Positions 21,791-30,262 of a stretch of DNA of 64,000 nucleotides are shown one piece after another. Under the pieces are notes generated by a model. That model was not told where the DNA came from and did not search any database. It saw only the letters and a list, made by a program, of their open reading frames with translations. The translations under genes were made by a program, and so were the position numbers. Each line of letters opens with the position of its first letter. Within the stretch, counting starts at the first letter, position 1. Where the stretch lies: the NCBI RefSeq assembly GCF_004564375.1, contig NZ_CP038267.1, positions 1,986,501 to 2,050,500 on the forward strand, written 5' to 3'. This DNA is from Nocardioides euryhalodurans. GTDB taxonomy: Bacteria > Actinomycetota > Actinomycetes > Propionibacteriales > Nocardioidaceae.

Positions 21791-22912
21791 ATGCGCGTGC
21801 TCAAGACGCTGCTGGTGACGATGCTCGTCGTCGCCCTGGCCGGCGCCGCGGCGTTCGGCACCGGCCTGCTGACGTCCGACCAGATCTCGCAGGCCGGGAT
21901 CTTCCGTGCCACCGACTCCCCGGAGCCGACGCCCGACGAGCCGGGTGGAGCGCCGACACCGGGGCGCGGCGCCGACACCGACGAGCCGCTGCCGACCGCC
22001 CCCGAGCCCGCGCCGGAGCCCGAGCAGCGTGGCCCGGTGCTCGCTCCGGGCGACCGGGGGGTACAGGTCCGCGAGCTCCAGTCGCGGCTGTTCCAGATGG
22101 CCTGGTTCCCGGAGCTCACCACCGCCTACTACGGCACCGGCACGCGCGAGGCGGTGCGCGGCTTCCAGGACAAGCGCGGCTTCGAGCCGACCGGCGTCGT
22201 GGACCGGAAGACGTGGCGCCGCCTCGTGTCCATGACCGAGCGACCCACCCACGACCAGCTCTTCAACGTGCTGCGTCCAGGGCCCGCACTGCTCGCCCGC
22301 GACGCCACCGGCGAGCAGGTCCGCGACCTGCAGGCGCGGCTGGTGTCGATCCAGTGGCTGTTCGGTGACGTCACCGGCACCTACGACGCCGCGACCGTCG
22401 AGGCGGTCCGCGGCTTCCAGGCCAAGCGCGAGATCCCGGTCACCGGCGAGGTCGACCAGCGCACGCTCGACCGGCTCCACGCGATGACCTACACGCCGAC
22501 GTACGAAGCGATGCACAACATCGAGCCGAAGCTCGGCGCCCTCGACCCGCGCTGCCGCACCGGTGAGGTGCTCTGCATCGACAAGTCCTCGAACTCGCTG
22601 CGCTACGTGGTCGACGGGAAGGTGCAGGCGACCTACGACGTGCGGTTCGGCTCCGACGAGCTGCCGACCCGGGAGGGCGCCTTCTCGGTGTTCTCCAAGT
22701 CGCGCGACCACGTCTCGAGCCTGTACGACACCTCGATGCCCTTCGCGATGTTCTTCTCCGGGGGCCAGGCAGTGCACTACTCCCCCGACTTCGCGGCCAC
22801 CGGCTACGCCGGTGCCTCGCACGGGTGCGTCAACGTGCGCGACTACGACGGGATCGCGTGGCTCTACGACCAGGTCGACATCGGTACGCCGGTGATCGTC
22901 TACTGGAGCTGA
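21791..22912 (+). CDS. L,D-transpeptidase with two peptidoglycan-binding domains
   Basis: A 373-aa exported cell-wall enzyme. The N-terminus is a signal anchor (MRVLKTLLVTMLVVALAGAA), followed by a Pro/Glu-rich linker, two PG_binding_1 repeats at about residues 80-145 and 165-230 (each with VRGFQxKR), and a YkuD catalytic domain at about 250-373. The active site ASHGCVNVRDYDG near residue 345 contains the catalytic Cys and conserved His. It would form 3-3 cross-links or anchor proteins to peptidoglycan. Start at 21791 has GGAGGA about 8 nt upstream. It converges on the DUF305 gene. Confidence 0.93.
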   Translation: MRVLKTLLVTMLVVALAGAAAFGTGLLTSDQISQAGIFRATDSPEPTPDEPGGAPTPGRGADTDEPLPTAPEPAPEPEQRGPVLAPGDRGVQVRELQSRLFQMAWFPELTTAYYGTGTREAVRGFQDKRGFEPTGVVDRKTWRRLVSMTERPTHDQLFNVLRPGPALLARDATGEQVRDLQARLVSIQWLFGDVTGTYDAATVEAVRGFQAKREIPVTGEVDQRTLDRLHAMTYTPTYEAMHNIEPKLGALDPRCRTGEVLCIDKSSNSLRYVVDGKVQATYDVRFGSDELPTREGAFSVFSKSRDHVSSLYDTSMPFAMFFSGGQAVHYSPDFAATGYAGASHGCVNVRDYDGIAWLYDQVDIGTPVIVYWS

Positions 22913-22922
22913 GGCGACCCGG

Positions 22923-23612
22923 TCACAGCGACCGGCGTACGTCCTGCATGCGACCGATCTCGGCGAGCTGGCCGGTGGCGATGTCGGCGGCCAGCTCGAG
23001 GGCCAGGGTGTCGGAACCGGCACCCATCGCCTCGTTGGCCATGTCGACGGCACCACGGTGGTGCTGGATCATCCCGGCGAGGAAGAGGCGGTCGAACTCC
23101 GCGCCGTCGGCCGCGGCCAGCTCGCGCATCTGCTGACCGGTGAGCATGCCGGGCATCGACATGGTTTCCCCGCCATCCTCACCGTGGCCACCGTGCGCCC
23201 CGTGCCCCTCGAGGTCCGCCATCGACTCGGGAACCTCGATCTGCCGGGCCTGGAGCCACGCGGCCATCCCGCTGATCTCCGGGCCCTGCGCGCCCTTGAT
23301 CCGGCGGGCGATCGCGACGACCTGGGGGTCCTCGGCGCGGGTCTGGGCCAGCTCGCACATCTCGAGGGCCTGCGCGTGGTGCGGGACCATCATCTGCATG
23401 AACATGACGTCGTCGTCGTTGGTCGGCGCCGCCTCGACGGTGGTGTCGGGGTCGACCGTCTCGTTGCCCTCACCGGGACGGCCGGGCTGGATGATCTTGC
23501 TCTGGGCCGCGCTGTCGTCCTCGCGCGGCGGCTCGTCGGAGGAGCACCCGGTCACGAGCGCGAGCGTGGCGAGGGCCGTGGCCGCGGCGTACCGGGCAAA
23601 GGGGGTGCGCAC
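22923..23612 (-). CDS. DUF305 lipoprotein
   Basis: A 229-aa lipoprotein: signal sequence followed by lipobox LVTGC near residue 23. The DUF305 ferritin-like fold is marked by the paired histidine motifs MMVPHHAQALEMCELA and GMIQHHRGAVDMANEA. The family is frequently linked to metal, often copper, handling, but its biochemical role is not firmly known. A His/Gly/Glu-rich loop (DLEGHGAHGGHGEDGG) lies between the two motifs. GTG start at 23612 is chosen because GGGAGGA is 6-7 nt upstream. Divergent from the LVIVD gene, with a 93-nt shared intergenic region. Confidence 0.88.
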   Translation of the reverse strand: MRTPFARYAAATALATLALVTGCSSDEPPREDDSAAQSKIIQPGRPGEGNETVDPDTTVEAAPTNDDDVMFMQMMVPHHAQALEMCELAQTRAEDPQVVAIARRIKGAQGPEISGMAAWLQARQIEVPESMADLEGHGAHGGHGEDGGETMSMPGMLTGQQMRELAAADGAEFDRLFLAGMIQHHRGAVDMANEAMGAGSDTLALELAADIATGQLAEIGRMQDVRRSL

Positions 23613-23664
23613 CTGGATCCTCCCGAGAATCAACGAGCAAAAGGTCTGGTGATTCATGACACAC

Positions 23665-23674
23665 CCTACGTAGG
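23665..23674. promoter_or_regulatory. short palindrome in the DUF305/LVIVD divergent promoter region
   Basis: CCTACGTAGG, a perfect 10-bp palindrome about 31 nt before the LVIVD start and 53 nt before the DUF305 start. Its place between divergent genes makes it a possible operator, but a 10-bp palindrome can occur by chance. Confidence 0.3.
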
Positions 23675-23705
23675 ATCACCACACCCCTACTCGGAAGGTC
23701 GCCAC

Positions 23706-25244
23706 ATGTCTCGGGCAACACGGATCCGCGGCGTCGTCGCCGCCACCTGTCTGGCCGTCGCCGGACTCTCACTCACCAGCCCCTCGCAGGCCCACGAGGG
23801 CCACCGCGACGGGCCCGACCGCGTCATCAGCGAGAAGAAGGCCCCGAAGTGCGGGCCCGACGAGCGCGCCCTCGCCCGCGCCGGCGACCGGTTCGCCCAG
23901 GGCTGCCTCACCGACCAGCAGGAGTCCGCGCTCGAGGCCGAGGCCGACCTCGCTCCCGGCCAGATCGCCAGCCGCGACATGGGCCTGATCGCCAACATCC
24001 CCAAGAACGGTGCGTTCGCCGCCGAGACCGCCTACAGCAGCGACCTCGCCTTCAAGGGCGACTACGCCTACGCCGGCAACTACAACGGCTTCACCGTCTA
24101 CGACATCAGCACCCCGTCGGAGCCCGCACAGGTCGCCCAGGTGCTCTGCCCCGGTTCGCAGAACGACATCTCGGTCTACCGGGACCTGCTCGTGCTGAGC
24201 ACCGACTCCAGCCGCACCGACGACAGCTGCTCCAGCACCGCGTCGCCCGCGACGAACCCGTCCGACCAGACGTGGGAGGGCGTGAAGGTCTTCGACATCA
24301 GCGACCCGACCGCTCCCGAGTACGTCGCCGCCGTCGAGACGCCCTGCGGCTCGCACACCCACACGCTGGCGCCGAACAAGCGGGGCACGCAGCTCTTCGC
24401 GTACGTCTCGTCGTACTCGCCCAACACGGCGTTCCCCGACTGCCAGCCGCCCCACGACCTGATCAGCGTCGTGAAGATCCCGACCGGCGACCCGGCCTCG
24501 GCCTCGCTCGCCGCGACCCCGGTGCTCTTCCCCGACGGTGGCAACCCGGGCGGCAACGGCTCCTCCACGACGAGCGGCTGCCACGACATCACCGCCTACC
24601 CGTCGAAGGACATCGCGGCCGGCGCCTGCATGGGTGACGGCATCCTGCTCGACATCTCCGACCGCCTGAACCCGGTCGTCACCGAGCAGGTCCGTGACAC
24701 CGAGAACTTCGCGTTCTGGCACTCCGCGACCTTCAACAACAAGGGCACCAAGGTCGTCTACACCGACGAGCTCGGCGGTGGCGGCGCCCCGACCTGCAAC
24801 GAGGAGGTCGGCTCCACCCGCGGCGCCAACGGCATCTACGACATCGACAGGCGCGGCAACCTGAAGTTCGCCAGCTACTACAAGATCGGCCGCACCCAGT
24901 CCGACACCGAGAACTGCGTGGCCCACAACGGCTCGCTGATCCCGGTCAAGGGCAAGGACATCATGGTCCAGGCCTGGTACCAGGGCGGCATCTCGGTCTT
25001 CGACTTCACCAACTCCCGCAAGCCCAAGGAGCTGGCCTGGTTCGACCGCGGCCCGCTGTCCGACACCCAGCTCGTGCTCGGTGGCTCGTGGTCGGCCTAC
25101 TACTACAACGGCCACGTCTTCTCGAACGACATCCAGAAGGGCTTCGACGTCCTCCGGATCACCGACAAGGCCGTCGAGAAGGCGGCGCGTCACCGCTACC
25201 GCGGCGAGTTCAACCCGCAGAGCCAGCCCAGCTTCAACGGCTGA
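23706..25244 (+). CDS. secreted LVIVD-repeat (beta-propeller-like) protein
   Basis: A 512-aa exported protein with a signal peptide ending near SQAHEGH (residues 25-31). Repeated segments such as GDYAYAGNYNGFTVYDISTPSEPAQVAQVL, VFDISDPTAPEYVAAVETP, LLDISDRLNPVVTEQV and ISVFDFTNSRKPKELAWF are LVIVD-type repeats that usually form a propeller. Several Cys (CPGSQN, DDSCSS, TPCG, CMGDG, CNEE, ENCVAHNG) suggest disulfides. Role unknown; its pairing with a DUF305 lipoprotein hints at a shared extracytoplasmic, possibly metal-related, function. RBS GGAAGG lies 8 nt before the ATG. Confidence 0.88.
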   Translation: MSRATRIRGVVAATCLAVAGLSLTSPSQAHEGHRDGPDRVISEKKAPKCGPDERALARAGDRFAQGCLTDQQESALEAEADLAPGQIASRDMGLIANIPKNGAFAAETAYSSDLAFKGDYAYAGNYNGFTVYDISTPSEPAQVAQVLCPGSQNDISVYRDLLVLSTDSSRTDDSCSSTASPATNPSDQTWEGVKVFDISDPTAPEYVAAVETPCGSHTHTLAPNKRGTQLFAYVSSYSPNTAFPDCQPPHDLISVVKIPTGDPASASLAATPVLFPDGGNPGGNGSSTTSGCHDITAYPSKDIAAGACMGDGILLDISDRLNPVVTEQVRDTENFAFWHSATFNNKGTKVVYTDELGGGGAPTCNEEVGSTRGANGIYDIDRRGNLKFASYYKIGRTQSDTENCVAHNGSLIPVKGKDIMVQAWYQGGISVFDFTNSRKPKELAWFDRGPLSDTQLVLGGSWSAYYYNGHVFSNDIQKGFDVLRITDKAVEKAARHRYRGEFNPQSQPSFNG

Positions 25245-25267
25245 CCCGGCGACACAGCGACACCCGG

Positions 25268-25303
25268 CAGGCCCCGGGCCCGGTTCACCGGGCCCGGGGC
25301 CTG
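25268..25303 (+). terminator. strong intrinsic-type hairpin after the LVIVD gene
   Basis: A perfect 16-bp GC-rich stem (caggccccgggcccgg with its complement) around a TTCA tetraloop, 23 nt after the LVIVD stop. Downstream bases are gcttcgtgg rather than a T-run, as is common in actinomycete terminators. Confidence 0.85.
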
Positions 25304-25344
25304 CTTCGTGGTCCGGGCACGACCCCGGCGTAGGCTTCGCTCTC

Positions 25345-26637
25345 GTGACGACCAGCGTGACCCCTGACGGGCAGGCCGCCCCCCTCGTCGTCCGCACCGT
25401 CGACCTCGACCTCGACGTCGCCACCTCCCTGCTGGACCTGCTCCCCTCGTCCGAGGGCGAGGACCGCCGTCCGGTCACCTGGCTCCGGCGTGGCGAGGGG
25501 CTCGTGGGCTGGGGCGTCGCCGCCGAGCTCCGCACCCGAGGCGCCGCCCGCTTCTCCGACGCCGACAAGTGGTGGACCGAAACCGCCGCCCACGCCGTGG
25601 TCCGCGACGAGATCGACGAACCCGGCACCGGCCTGGTCGCCTTCGGCAGCTTCGGCTTCGCCGACGAGCCCGGCGACAGCGTCCTCACCGTCCCCGAGGT
25701 CGTGGTGGGCAGGCGCGGGGACCGCGCCTGGCTCACGACCGTCTCGCGCGCCGGCCTCGACCTCCTCGACCACCGCGGCGCGATCAGCGTCGCGGCACCG
25801 CCGACCCCGCCCGGTGAGGTCAGCTTCGCCGACGGCTCCCTCAACGGGGAGCAGTGGATGAGCGCGGTGGCCGACGCGGTCGCCCGGATCAGTGCCGGTG
25901 ACCTCGAGAAGGTGGTGCTGGCCCGCGACCTGGTCGCCACGGCGGCCGGCCCGATCGACGTCCGCTGGCCGCTGCAGCGGCTCGCCTCCGGCTACCCCAT
26001 GTGCTGGACCTTCCACGTCGACGGCCTGTTCGGCGCGACGCCGGAGATGCTCGTACGACGGGAGCGTGGCCTGGTCACCTCACGTGTGCTGGCCGGCACC
26101 ATCCGGCGTACGGGCGACGACGAGCGTGACCTGGCCCTGGCCGCCACCCTCGCCCGTTCCTCCAAGGACCTCGAGGAGCACGAGTACGCCGTCCGCTCGG
26201 TCGCCGAGGCCCTGGACCCGCACTGCTCGTCGATGAACGTCCCCGAGGCGCCCTTCGTGCTCCACCTCCCCAACGTCATGCACCTGGCGACCGACGTCGC
26301 CGGCGTGGTCCACGACGCGGCGACCGTGTCCTCGCTCCAGCTCGCCGAGGCCCTGCACCCGTCGGCTGCCGTGGGCGGCACCCCCACTCCCGGTGCGACC
26401 GCGCTGATCACCGAGATCGAGGGCATGGAGCGGGGTCGCTACGCCGGACCTGTCGGCTGGATCGACGCGGCCGGCGACGGCGAGTGGGGCATCGCCCTCC
26501 GCTCGGCGGAGGTCACCGGCGACACGGTCCGGCTCTTCGCCGGGTGCGGCATCGTCGCCGACTCCGACCCGGAGGCGGAGCTGGCCGAGTCGCAGGCCAA
26601 GTTCGTCCCCGTGCGCGACTCCCTCGTCGGCGCCTGA
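25345..26637 (+). CDS. menF: isochorismate synthase
   Basis: A 430-aa chorismate-binding enzyme that isomerises chorismate to isochorismate, first step of menaquinone (or salicylate-siderophore) synthesis. Conserved segments are EKVVLARDL, ATPEMLVRRERG, VLAGTIRRTGDDERD, SSKDLEEHEYAV, HPSAAVGGTPTPGA and GRYAGPVGWIDAAGDGEW near the C-terminus. With menD, menC and menE elsewhere in the window and no siderophore genes nearby, the menaquinone role is the best inference. GTG start at 25345 follows a -10-like TAGGCT by 8 nt; no ribosome binding site is visible. Confidence 0.88.
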   Translation: MTTSVTPDGQAAPLVVRTVDLDLDVATSLLDLLPSSEGEDRRPVTWLRRGEGLVGWGVAAELRTRGAARFSDADKWWTETAAHAVVRDEIDEPGTGLVAFGSFGFADEPGDSVLTVPEVVVGRRGDRAWLTTVSRAGLDLLDHRGAISVAAPPTPPGEVSFADGSLNGEQWMSAVADAVARISAGDLEKVVLARDLVATAAGPIDVRWPLQRLASGYPMCWTFHVDGLFGATPEMLVRRERGLVTSRVLAGTIRRTGDDERDLALAATLARSSKDLEEHEYAVRSVAEALDPHCSSMNVPEAPFVLHLPNVMHLATDVAGVVHDAATVSSLQLAEALHPSAAVGGTPTPGATALITEIEGMERGRYAGPVGWIDAAGDGEWGIALRSAEVTGDTVRLFAGCGIVADSDPEAELAESQAKFVPVRDSLVGA

Positions 26638-26643
26638 CGCGCC

Positions 26644-27276
26644 TCAGAGGTCGGCGCCGTCAGGCAGCCTCACGTACTCCTGGTCGTCGCCGAGCAGCAG
26701 CCCGAAGTGGCCGTCGACGATGCCGAGCCCGGCCTCGGAGTAGATGCGGTCGTGGATGGCGAGGTTGCGCGGCGCGCCCACCTCGCGGGCGAAGTCGACC
26801 GCCTCGGACGCCTTGAGCCAGGGAGCGCAGACGGGCGCGCAGAGCACGTCCACCGGCTCGCCGGGGCCGGTCAGGGCGTCGCCCGGGTGGAACACGCGGG
26901 TGCCGCCTGCCGCGACGAGGTAGCCGGAGTTGTCGAAGCGCGGCAGGTCGGGGTGGATCACCGCGTGCCGCTCCCCCACGGCGCGGACCGGGAGTCCCGG
27001 GTCGAAGTCCTCGCCGGGGGCCACCACCGTCAGCCGCTCGGCGACGGCCGGGGCGTCCTCCCGGATCCGGCGCGCGACGGCGTCGATGGTGAACACCGGC
27101 GCCGCCACGGCGAGGAGGTGGTCGGGGAGGTAGTGGTCGGGGTGCTCGTGGGTGATCAGGACGGCCGTGGCGCCGTCGAGCGCCTCGGGGTCGGTGAACA
27201 TCCCTGGGTCGATCACGAGGGCGGCACCGTCGTGCTCGACGCGGACGCAGGCATGACCGAACTTGGTGATCCGCAT
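26644..27276 (-). CDS. MBL-fold metal-dependent hydrolase
   Basis: A 210-aa metallo-beta-lactamase-fold protein of the UlaG-like type. It opens with MRITKFGHACVRVEHDG, has a compact zinc motif THEHPDHY near residue 45, and FHPGDAL near residue 130 with a later histidine in AIHDRIYS. Substrate is not predictable. The ATG at 27276 is preferred over a TTG 9 nt upstream; TAGGTT (plus-strand aaccta, 27284-27289) sits 7 nt before it. It converges on menF with a 6-nt gap. Confidence 0.88.
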   Translation of the reverse strand: MRITKFGHACVRVEHDGAALVIDPGMFTDPEALDGATAVLITHEHPDHYLPDHLLAVAAPVFTIDAVARRIREDAPAVAERLTVVAPGEDFDPGLPVRAVGERHAVIHPDLPRFDNSGYLVAAGGTRVFHPGDALTGPGEPVDVLCAPVCAPWLKASEAVDFAREVGAPRNLAIHDRIYSEAGLGIVDGHFGLLLGDDQEYVRLPDGADL

Positions 27277-27350
27277 ACCACCCAACCTACGCCGCCGCCG
27301 TGCCGGGTCACGGCCGTGTAACGGCTTGGCGCACCGGGGGCTCGGTCTGT

Positions 27351-27378
27351 TTCACGGGCGGCGACGTGGGGCTAGAGT
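27351..27378 (+). promoter_or_regulatory. candidate promoter of the peptide ABC transporter operon
   Basis: TTCACG (27351-27356) and TAGAGT (27373-27378) with 16-bp spacing, about 95 nt upstream of the substrate-binding protein start. Matches to the -35/-10 consensus are partial. Confidence 0.4.
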
Positions 27379-27424
27379 GCGCGGGACGCCCAGCGAGACG
27401 TGGCTCACGCACTCGGGGCGAGGG

Positions 27425-27445
27425 GGTCCGCCGCCAGGGCGGACC
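27425..27445 (+). repeat. 5'-leader hairpin before the substrate-binding protein gene
   Basis: 8-bp perfect stem ggtccgcc/ggcggacc with a 5-nt loop, ending 27 nt before the start codon. It may affect stability or translation of the leader; no known riboswitch is recognised. Confidence 0.45.
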
Positions 27446-27472
27446 GTTGGAGCGACAGTGAGGTTTGCACTG

Positions 27473-29137
27473 ATGAGAACCACTCGAAAGATGGCGTCGG
27501 TAGCCGTGGTCGGGGCACTTGCCCTCGTGGCCACCTCGTGCGCCGAGTCCGACCGCGGCGAGGGGGACGGCTCCGGCGGCGGGTCGTCCACGTTCACCTT
27601 CGGCGCCGCGGGCGCCCCTGAGATGTTCGACCCTCTGTACGCCACGGACGGCGAGACCTTCCGCGTCACCCGCCAGATGTTCGAGGGCCTGCTCGGCATC
27701 GAGCCCGGCAGCGCCGAGGTCGTCCCCGAGCTCGCGACCGAGTGGACCTCCAACGAGGAGGGCACCGAGTGGACGTTCACGCTCCGCGACGACGTCACCT
27801 TCCACGACGGCGAGCCCTTCAACGCCGAGGCCGTGTGCGCCAACTTCGAGCGGATGTTCGACCAGAACGAGGCCGGCCAGGTCGCCGCCGAGTACTGGGG
27901 CTACGTCATGGGCGGGTTCTCCAACGACCCCGACAGCTCGCTCTACCAGGGCTGCGAGGCCGCCGGTGAGTTCGAGGCCGTCGTCACCATCTCGCGCGCC
28001 ACGTCGGGCTTCCCGACGATGCTGACCCTGGAGTCCCTCTCCATGCAGTCGCCCGCGGCGATGGAGAGCGGCGACGCCAACGGCATCGCCACCGAGGGCG
28101 AGGGCTTCAGCTTCCCCGAGTACGCGCAGGCCCCCGTCGGCACCGGCCCCTACACCTTCGGTGAGTACGACGAGGCCAACCAGACCATCAGCCTCGAGGC
28201 GAACGACGACTACTGGGGCGACGCCGCCAAGACCGACAACCTGGTCTTCCGCGTCATCCCCGACGAGAGCACCCGTCGCCAGGAGCTCGAGGCCGGCAGC
28301 ATCGACGGCTACGACCTCCCGAGCCCGGCCGACTGGTCCGGTCTCGAGGACGGCGGCAACAGCGTCGAGATCCGCGACCCGTTCAACATCTTCTACCTCG
28401 GCCTGAACCCCGAGGCGAACCCGATGCTGAAGGACCTCAAGGTCCGCCAGGCGCTGATGTACGCCCTCGACCGCGAGCAGCTCGTCCAGAGCCAGCTGCC
28501 CGAGGGCGCCGAGGTCGCGACGCAGTTCATGCCCTCCACCGTGAGCGGCTACAACTCCGAGCTCGAGGCGTACCCCTACGACCCCGAGCAGGCCGAGCAG
28601 CTGCTGCAGGAGGCGGGCGCCGAGGGCATGACCCTGAAGTTCGCCTACCCGACCGAGGTCAGCCGCCCCTACATGCCGGACCCGCAGCAGCTCTTCGAGG
28701 CCCTGCGCACCAACCTTGAGGCCGTCGGCATCAAGGTCGACGTGCAGACCGCCTCCTGGAACGGCGGCTACCTCGACAACGTGACGGCCGGCAAGTACGA
28801 CGCCTACCTCCTCGGCTGGACCGGCGACTACGACGCCGCGTTCAACTTCATCGGCACGTTCTTCGGCAACCTCAAGGAGAACGACTTCGGCACCGAGGTC
28901 ATGCCGTGGGGCAAGCAGCTCGCCGACGACCTGCAGTCGGCCGACGGGATCGTGGACGAGGCCGAGCGCGCGACGGCCTTCGAGACGATCAACCAGCAGA
29001 TCATGGAGGACTACCTCCCCGGTCTGCCGATCAGCCACTCCCCGCCGGCCCTCGTGGTCGGGCCGGACGTCGAGGGCGTCATCCCGAGCCCGCTGACGGC
29101 AGAGGAGTTCGACACCGTCAGCGTCGGCGGTGAGTGA
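27473..29137 (+). CDS. ABC transporter substrate-binding lipoprotein, peptide/nickel family 5
   Basis: A 554-aa solute-binding lipoprotein (SBP_bac_5, DppA/OppA type). Signal sequence and lipobox LVATSC near residue 20, then an acidic Gly/Ser linker. Family signatures include EMFDPLYATDGETFRVTRQM, DVTFHDGEPFNAEAV and the dense region ALMYALDREQLVQ. First gene of a five-gene importer. The start is slightly uncertain: a GTG 15 nt upstream is in frame, but the ATG gives the cleaner signal peptide. The strongly acidic composition is normal for surface lipoproteins. Substrate is likely an oligopeptide. Confidence 0.92.
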   Translation: MRTTRKMASVAVVGALALVATSCAESDRGEGDGSGGGSSTFTFGAAGAPEMFDPLYATDGETFRVTRQMFEGLLGIEPGSAEVVPELATEWTSNEEGTEWTFTLRDDVTFHDGEPFNAEAVCANFERMFDQNEAGQVAAEYWGYVMGGFSNDPDSSLYQGCEAAGEFEAVVTISRATSGFPTMLTLESLSMQSPAAMESGDANGIATEGEGFSFPEYAQAPVGTGPYTFGEYDEANQTISLEANDDYWGDAAKTDNLVFRVIPDESTRRQELEAGSIDGYDLPSPADWSGLEDGGNSVEIRDPFNIFYLGLNPEANPMLKDLKVRQALMYALDREQLVQSQLPEGAEVATQFMPSTVSGYNSELEAYPYDPEQAEQLLQEAGAEGMTLKFAYPTEVSRPYMPDPQQLFEALRTNLEAVGIKVDVQTASWNGGYLDNVTAGKYDAYLLGWTGDYDAAFNFIGTFFGNLKENDFGTEVMPWGKQLADDLQSADGIVDEAERATAFETINQQIMEDYLPGLPISHSPPALVVGPDVEGVIPSPLTAEEFDTVSVGGE

Positions 29138-29190
29138 CGGACCACTCGTCCCCGGCCTGAGCGCCGGTTGAGAGTCCGGAACGTGCGGTC

Positions 29191-29223
29191 GAGGGGGGTC
29201 ATCCGCCGCGGGTGACCCCCCTC
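29191..29223 (+). repeat. intercistronic hairpin between the binding-protein and first permease genes
   Basis: Perfect 11-bp arms gaggggggtca and tgacccccctc around an 11-nt loop, 53 nt after the binding-protein stop and 22 nt before the permease start. Such hairpins typically protect the upstream mRNA and lower expression of the downstream genes, giving an excess of binding protein over membrane components. Confidence 0.7.
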
Positions 29224-29245
29224 ACCACTGTCCACAGGAGCTTCC

Positions 29246-30256
29246 ATGGCCCGATTCATCGTCCGCCGCGTGCTGCAGATGGCAGGCGTGCTGGTGGTGC
29301 TGTCCCTGCTGCTGTTCGTCTGGCTGCGGTCGCTGCCCGGCGGCACCGTGTCCGCCATCCTCGGCGAGCGCGCCACCCCCTCCCGACGGGCAGCCCTCGA
29401 GGCCGCCCTCGGCCTCGACCAACCGATCTACGTCCAGTACCTCAAGTTCGTGCAGCGCGCCCTCCAGGGCGAGTTCGGTGCCTCGACCGCCGTGCTGCCC
29501 GGTGAGGACGCCTTCCAGATCTTCCTCGGGCGGCTGCCCGCCACGATCGAGCTGTCGCTGCTGGCGATGCTCATCGCGGTCAGCCTCGGGATCCCGCTCG
29601 GCTACTGGGCGGCCCGCCGCCGCGGGTCGGTGCTCGACTCGGGCGCCGTGATCTTCTCCCTCGTCGGTGTCGCGGTGCCGGTGTTCTTCACCGCCTTCCT
29701 GCTCAAGTACTTCTTCGCCGTCCAGTGGCAGCTGCTCCCGGTGTCCGGGCGCCAGGACGCCTCGATCGACGCCACCCGCGTCACCGGCTTCTTCGTCCTC
29801 GACGGCATCATGACCCGCGAGTGGGACGCCGCCTGGGACGCGTTCCTCCACCTGCTGCTCCCCGCGGTCGCCCTCGCGACCATCCCGTTCGCCGTGATCT
29901 TCCGGATCACGCGGGCCTCGGTGCTCGACACGATGGACGCCGACTTCGTCCGTACCGCGGAGGCCAAGGGCCTGTCCACGAAGGTCATCCGGGGACGCCA
30001 CATCCTGCGCAACGCCATGCTCCCGGTGGTGACCACGATCGGCCTGCTGGTGGGTGCCCTGCTCGCCGGCGCCGTGCTCACCGAGACGGTCTTCTCGTTC
30101 CCCGGCATCGGGCAGGCGCTCGCCGAGTCCATCCGTGACAAGGACTATCCCGTCCTCCAGGTGCTGATCCTCGCGGCGGCCGCGATCTTCGTGATCGTCA
30201 ACCTCTTCGTGGACATCGCCTACGCCATCATCGACCCCCGCATCAGGACGAGGTGA
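29246..30256 (+). CDS. peptide/nickel ABC transporter permease (DppB type)
   Basis: A 336-aa membrane protein starting with the DppB/OppB signature MARFIVRRVLQMAGVLVVLS. Six hydrophobic segments are visible. The EAA-type loop ADFVRTAEAKGLSTKVIRGRHILRNAM contacts the ATPase. RBS CAGGAG lies 7 nt before the ATG. Followed 6 nt later by the second permease. Confidence 0.93.
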   Translation: MARFIVRRVLQMAGVLVVLSLLLFVWLRSLPGGTVSAILGERATPSRRAALEAALGLDQPIYVQYLKFVQRALQGEFGASTAVLPGEDAFQIFLGRLPATIELSLLAMLIAVSLGIPLGYWAARRRGSVLDSGAVIFSLVGVAVPVFFTAFLLKYFFAVQWQLLPVSGRQDASIDATRVTGFFVLDGIMTREWDAAWDAFLHLLLPAVALATIPFAVIFRITRASVLDTMDADFVRTAEAKGLSTKVIRGRHILRNAMLPVVTTIGLLVGALLAGAVLTETVFSFPGIGQALAESIRDKDYPVLQVLILAAAAIFVIVNLFVDIAYAIIDPRIRTR

Positions 30257-30262
30257 CGTGAC

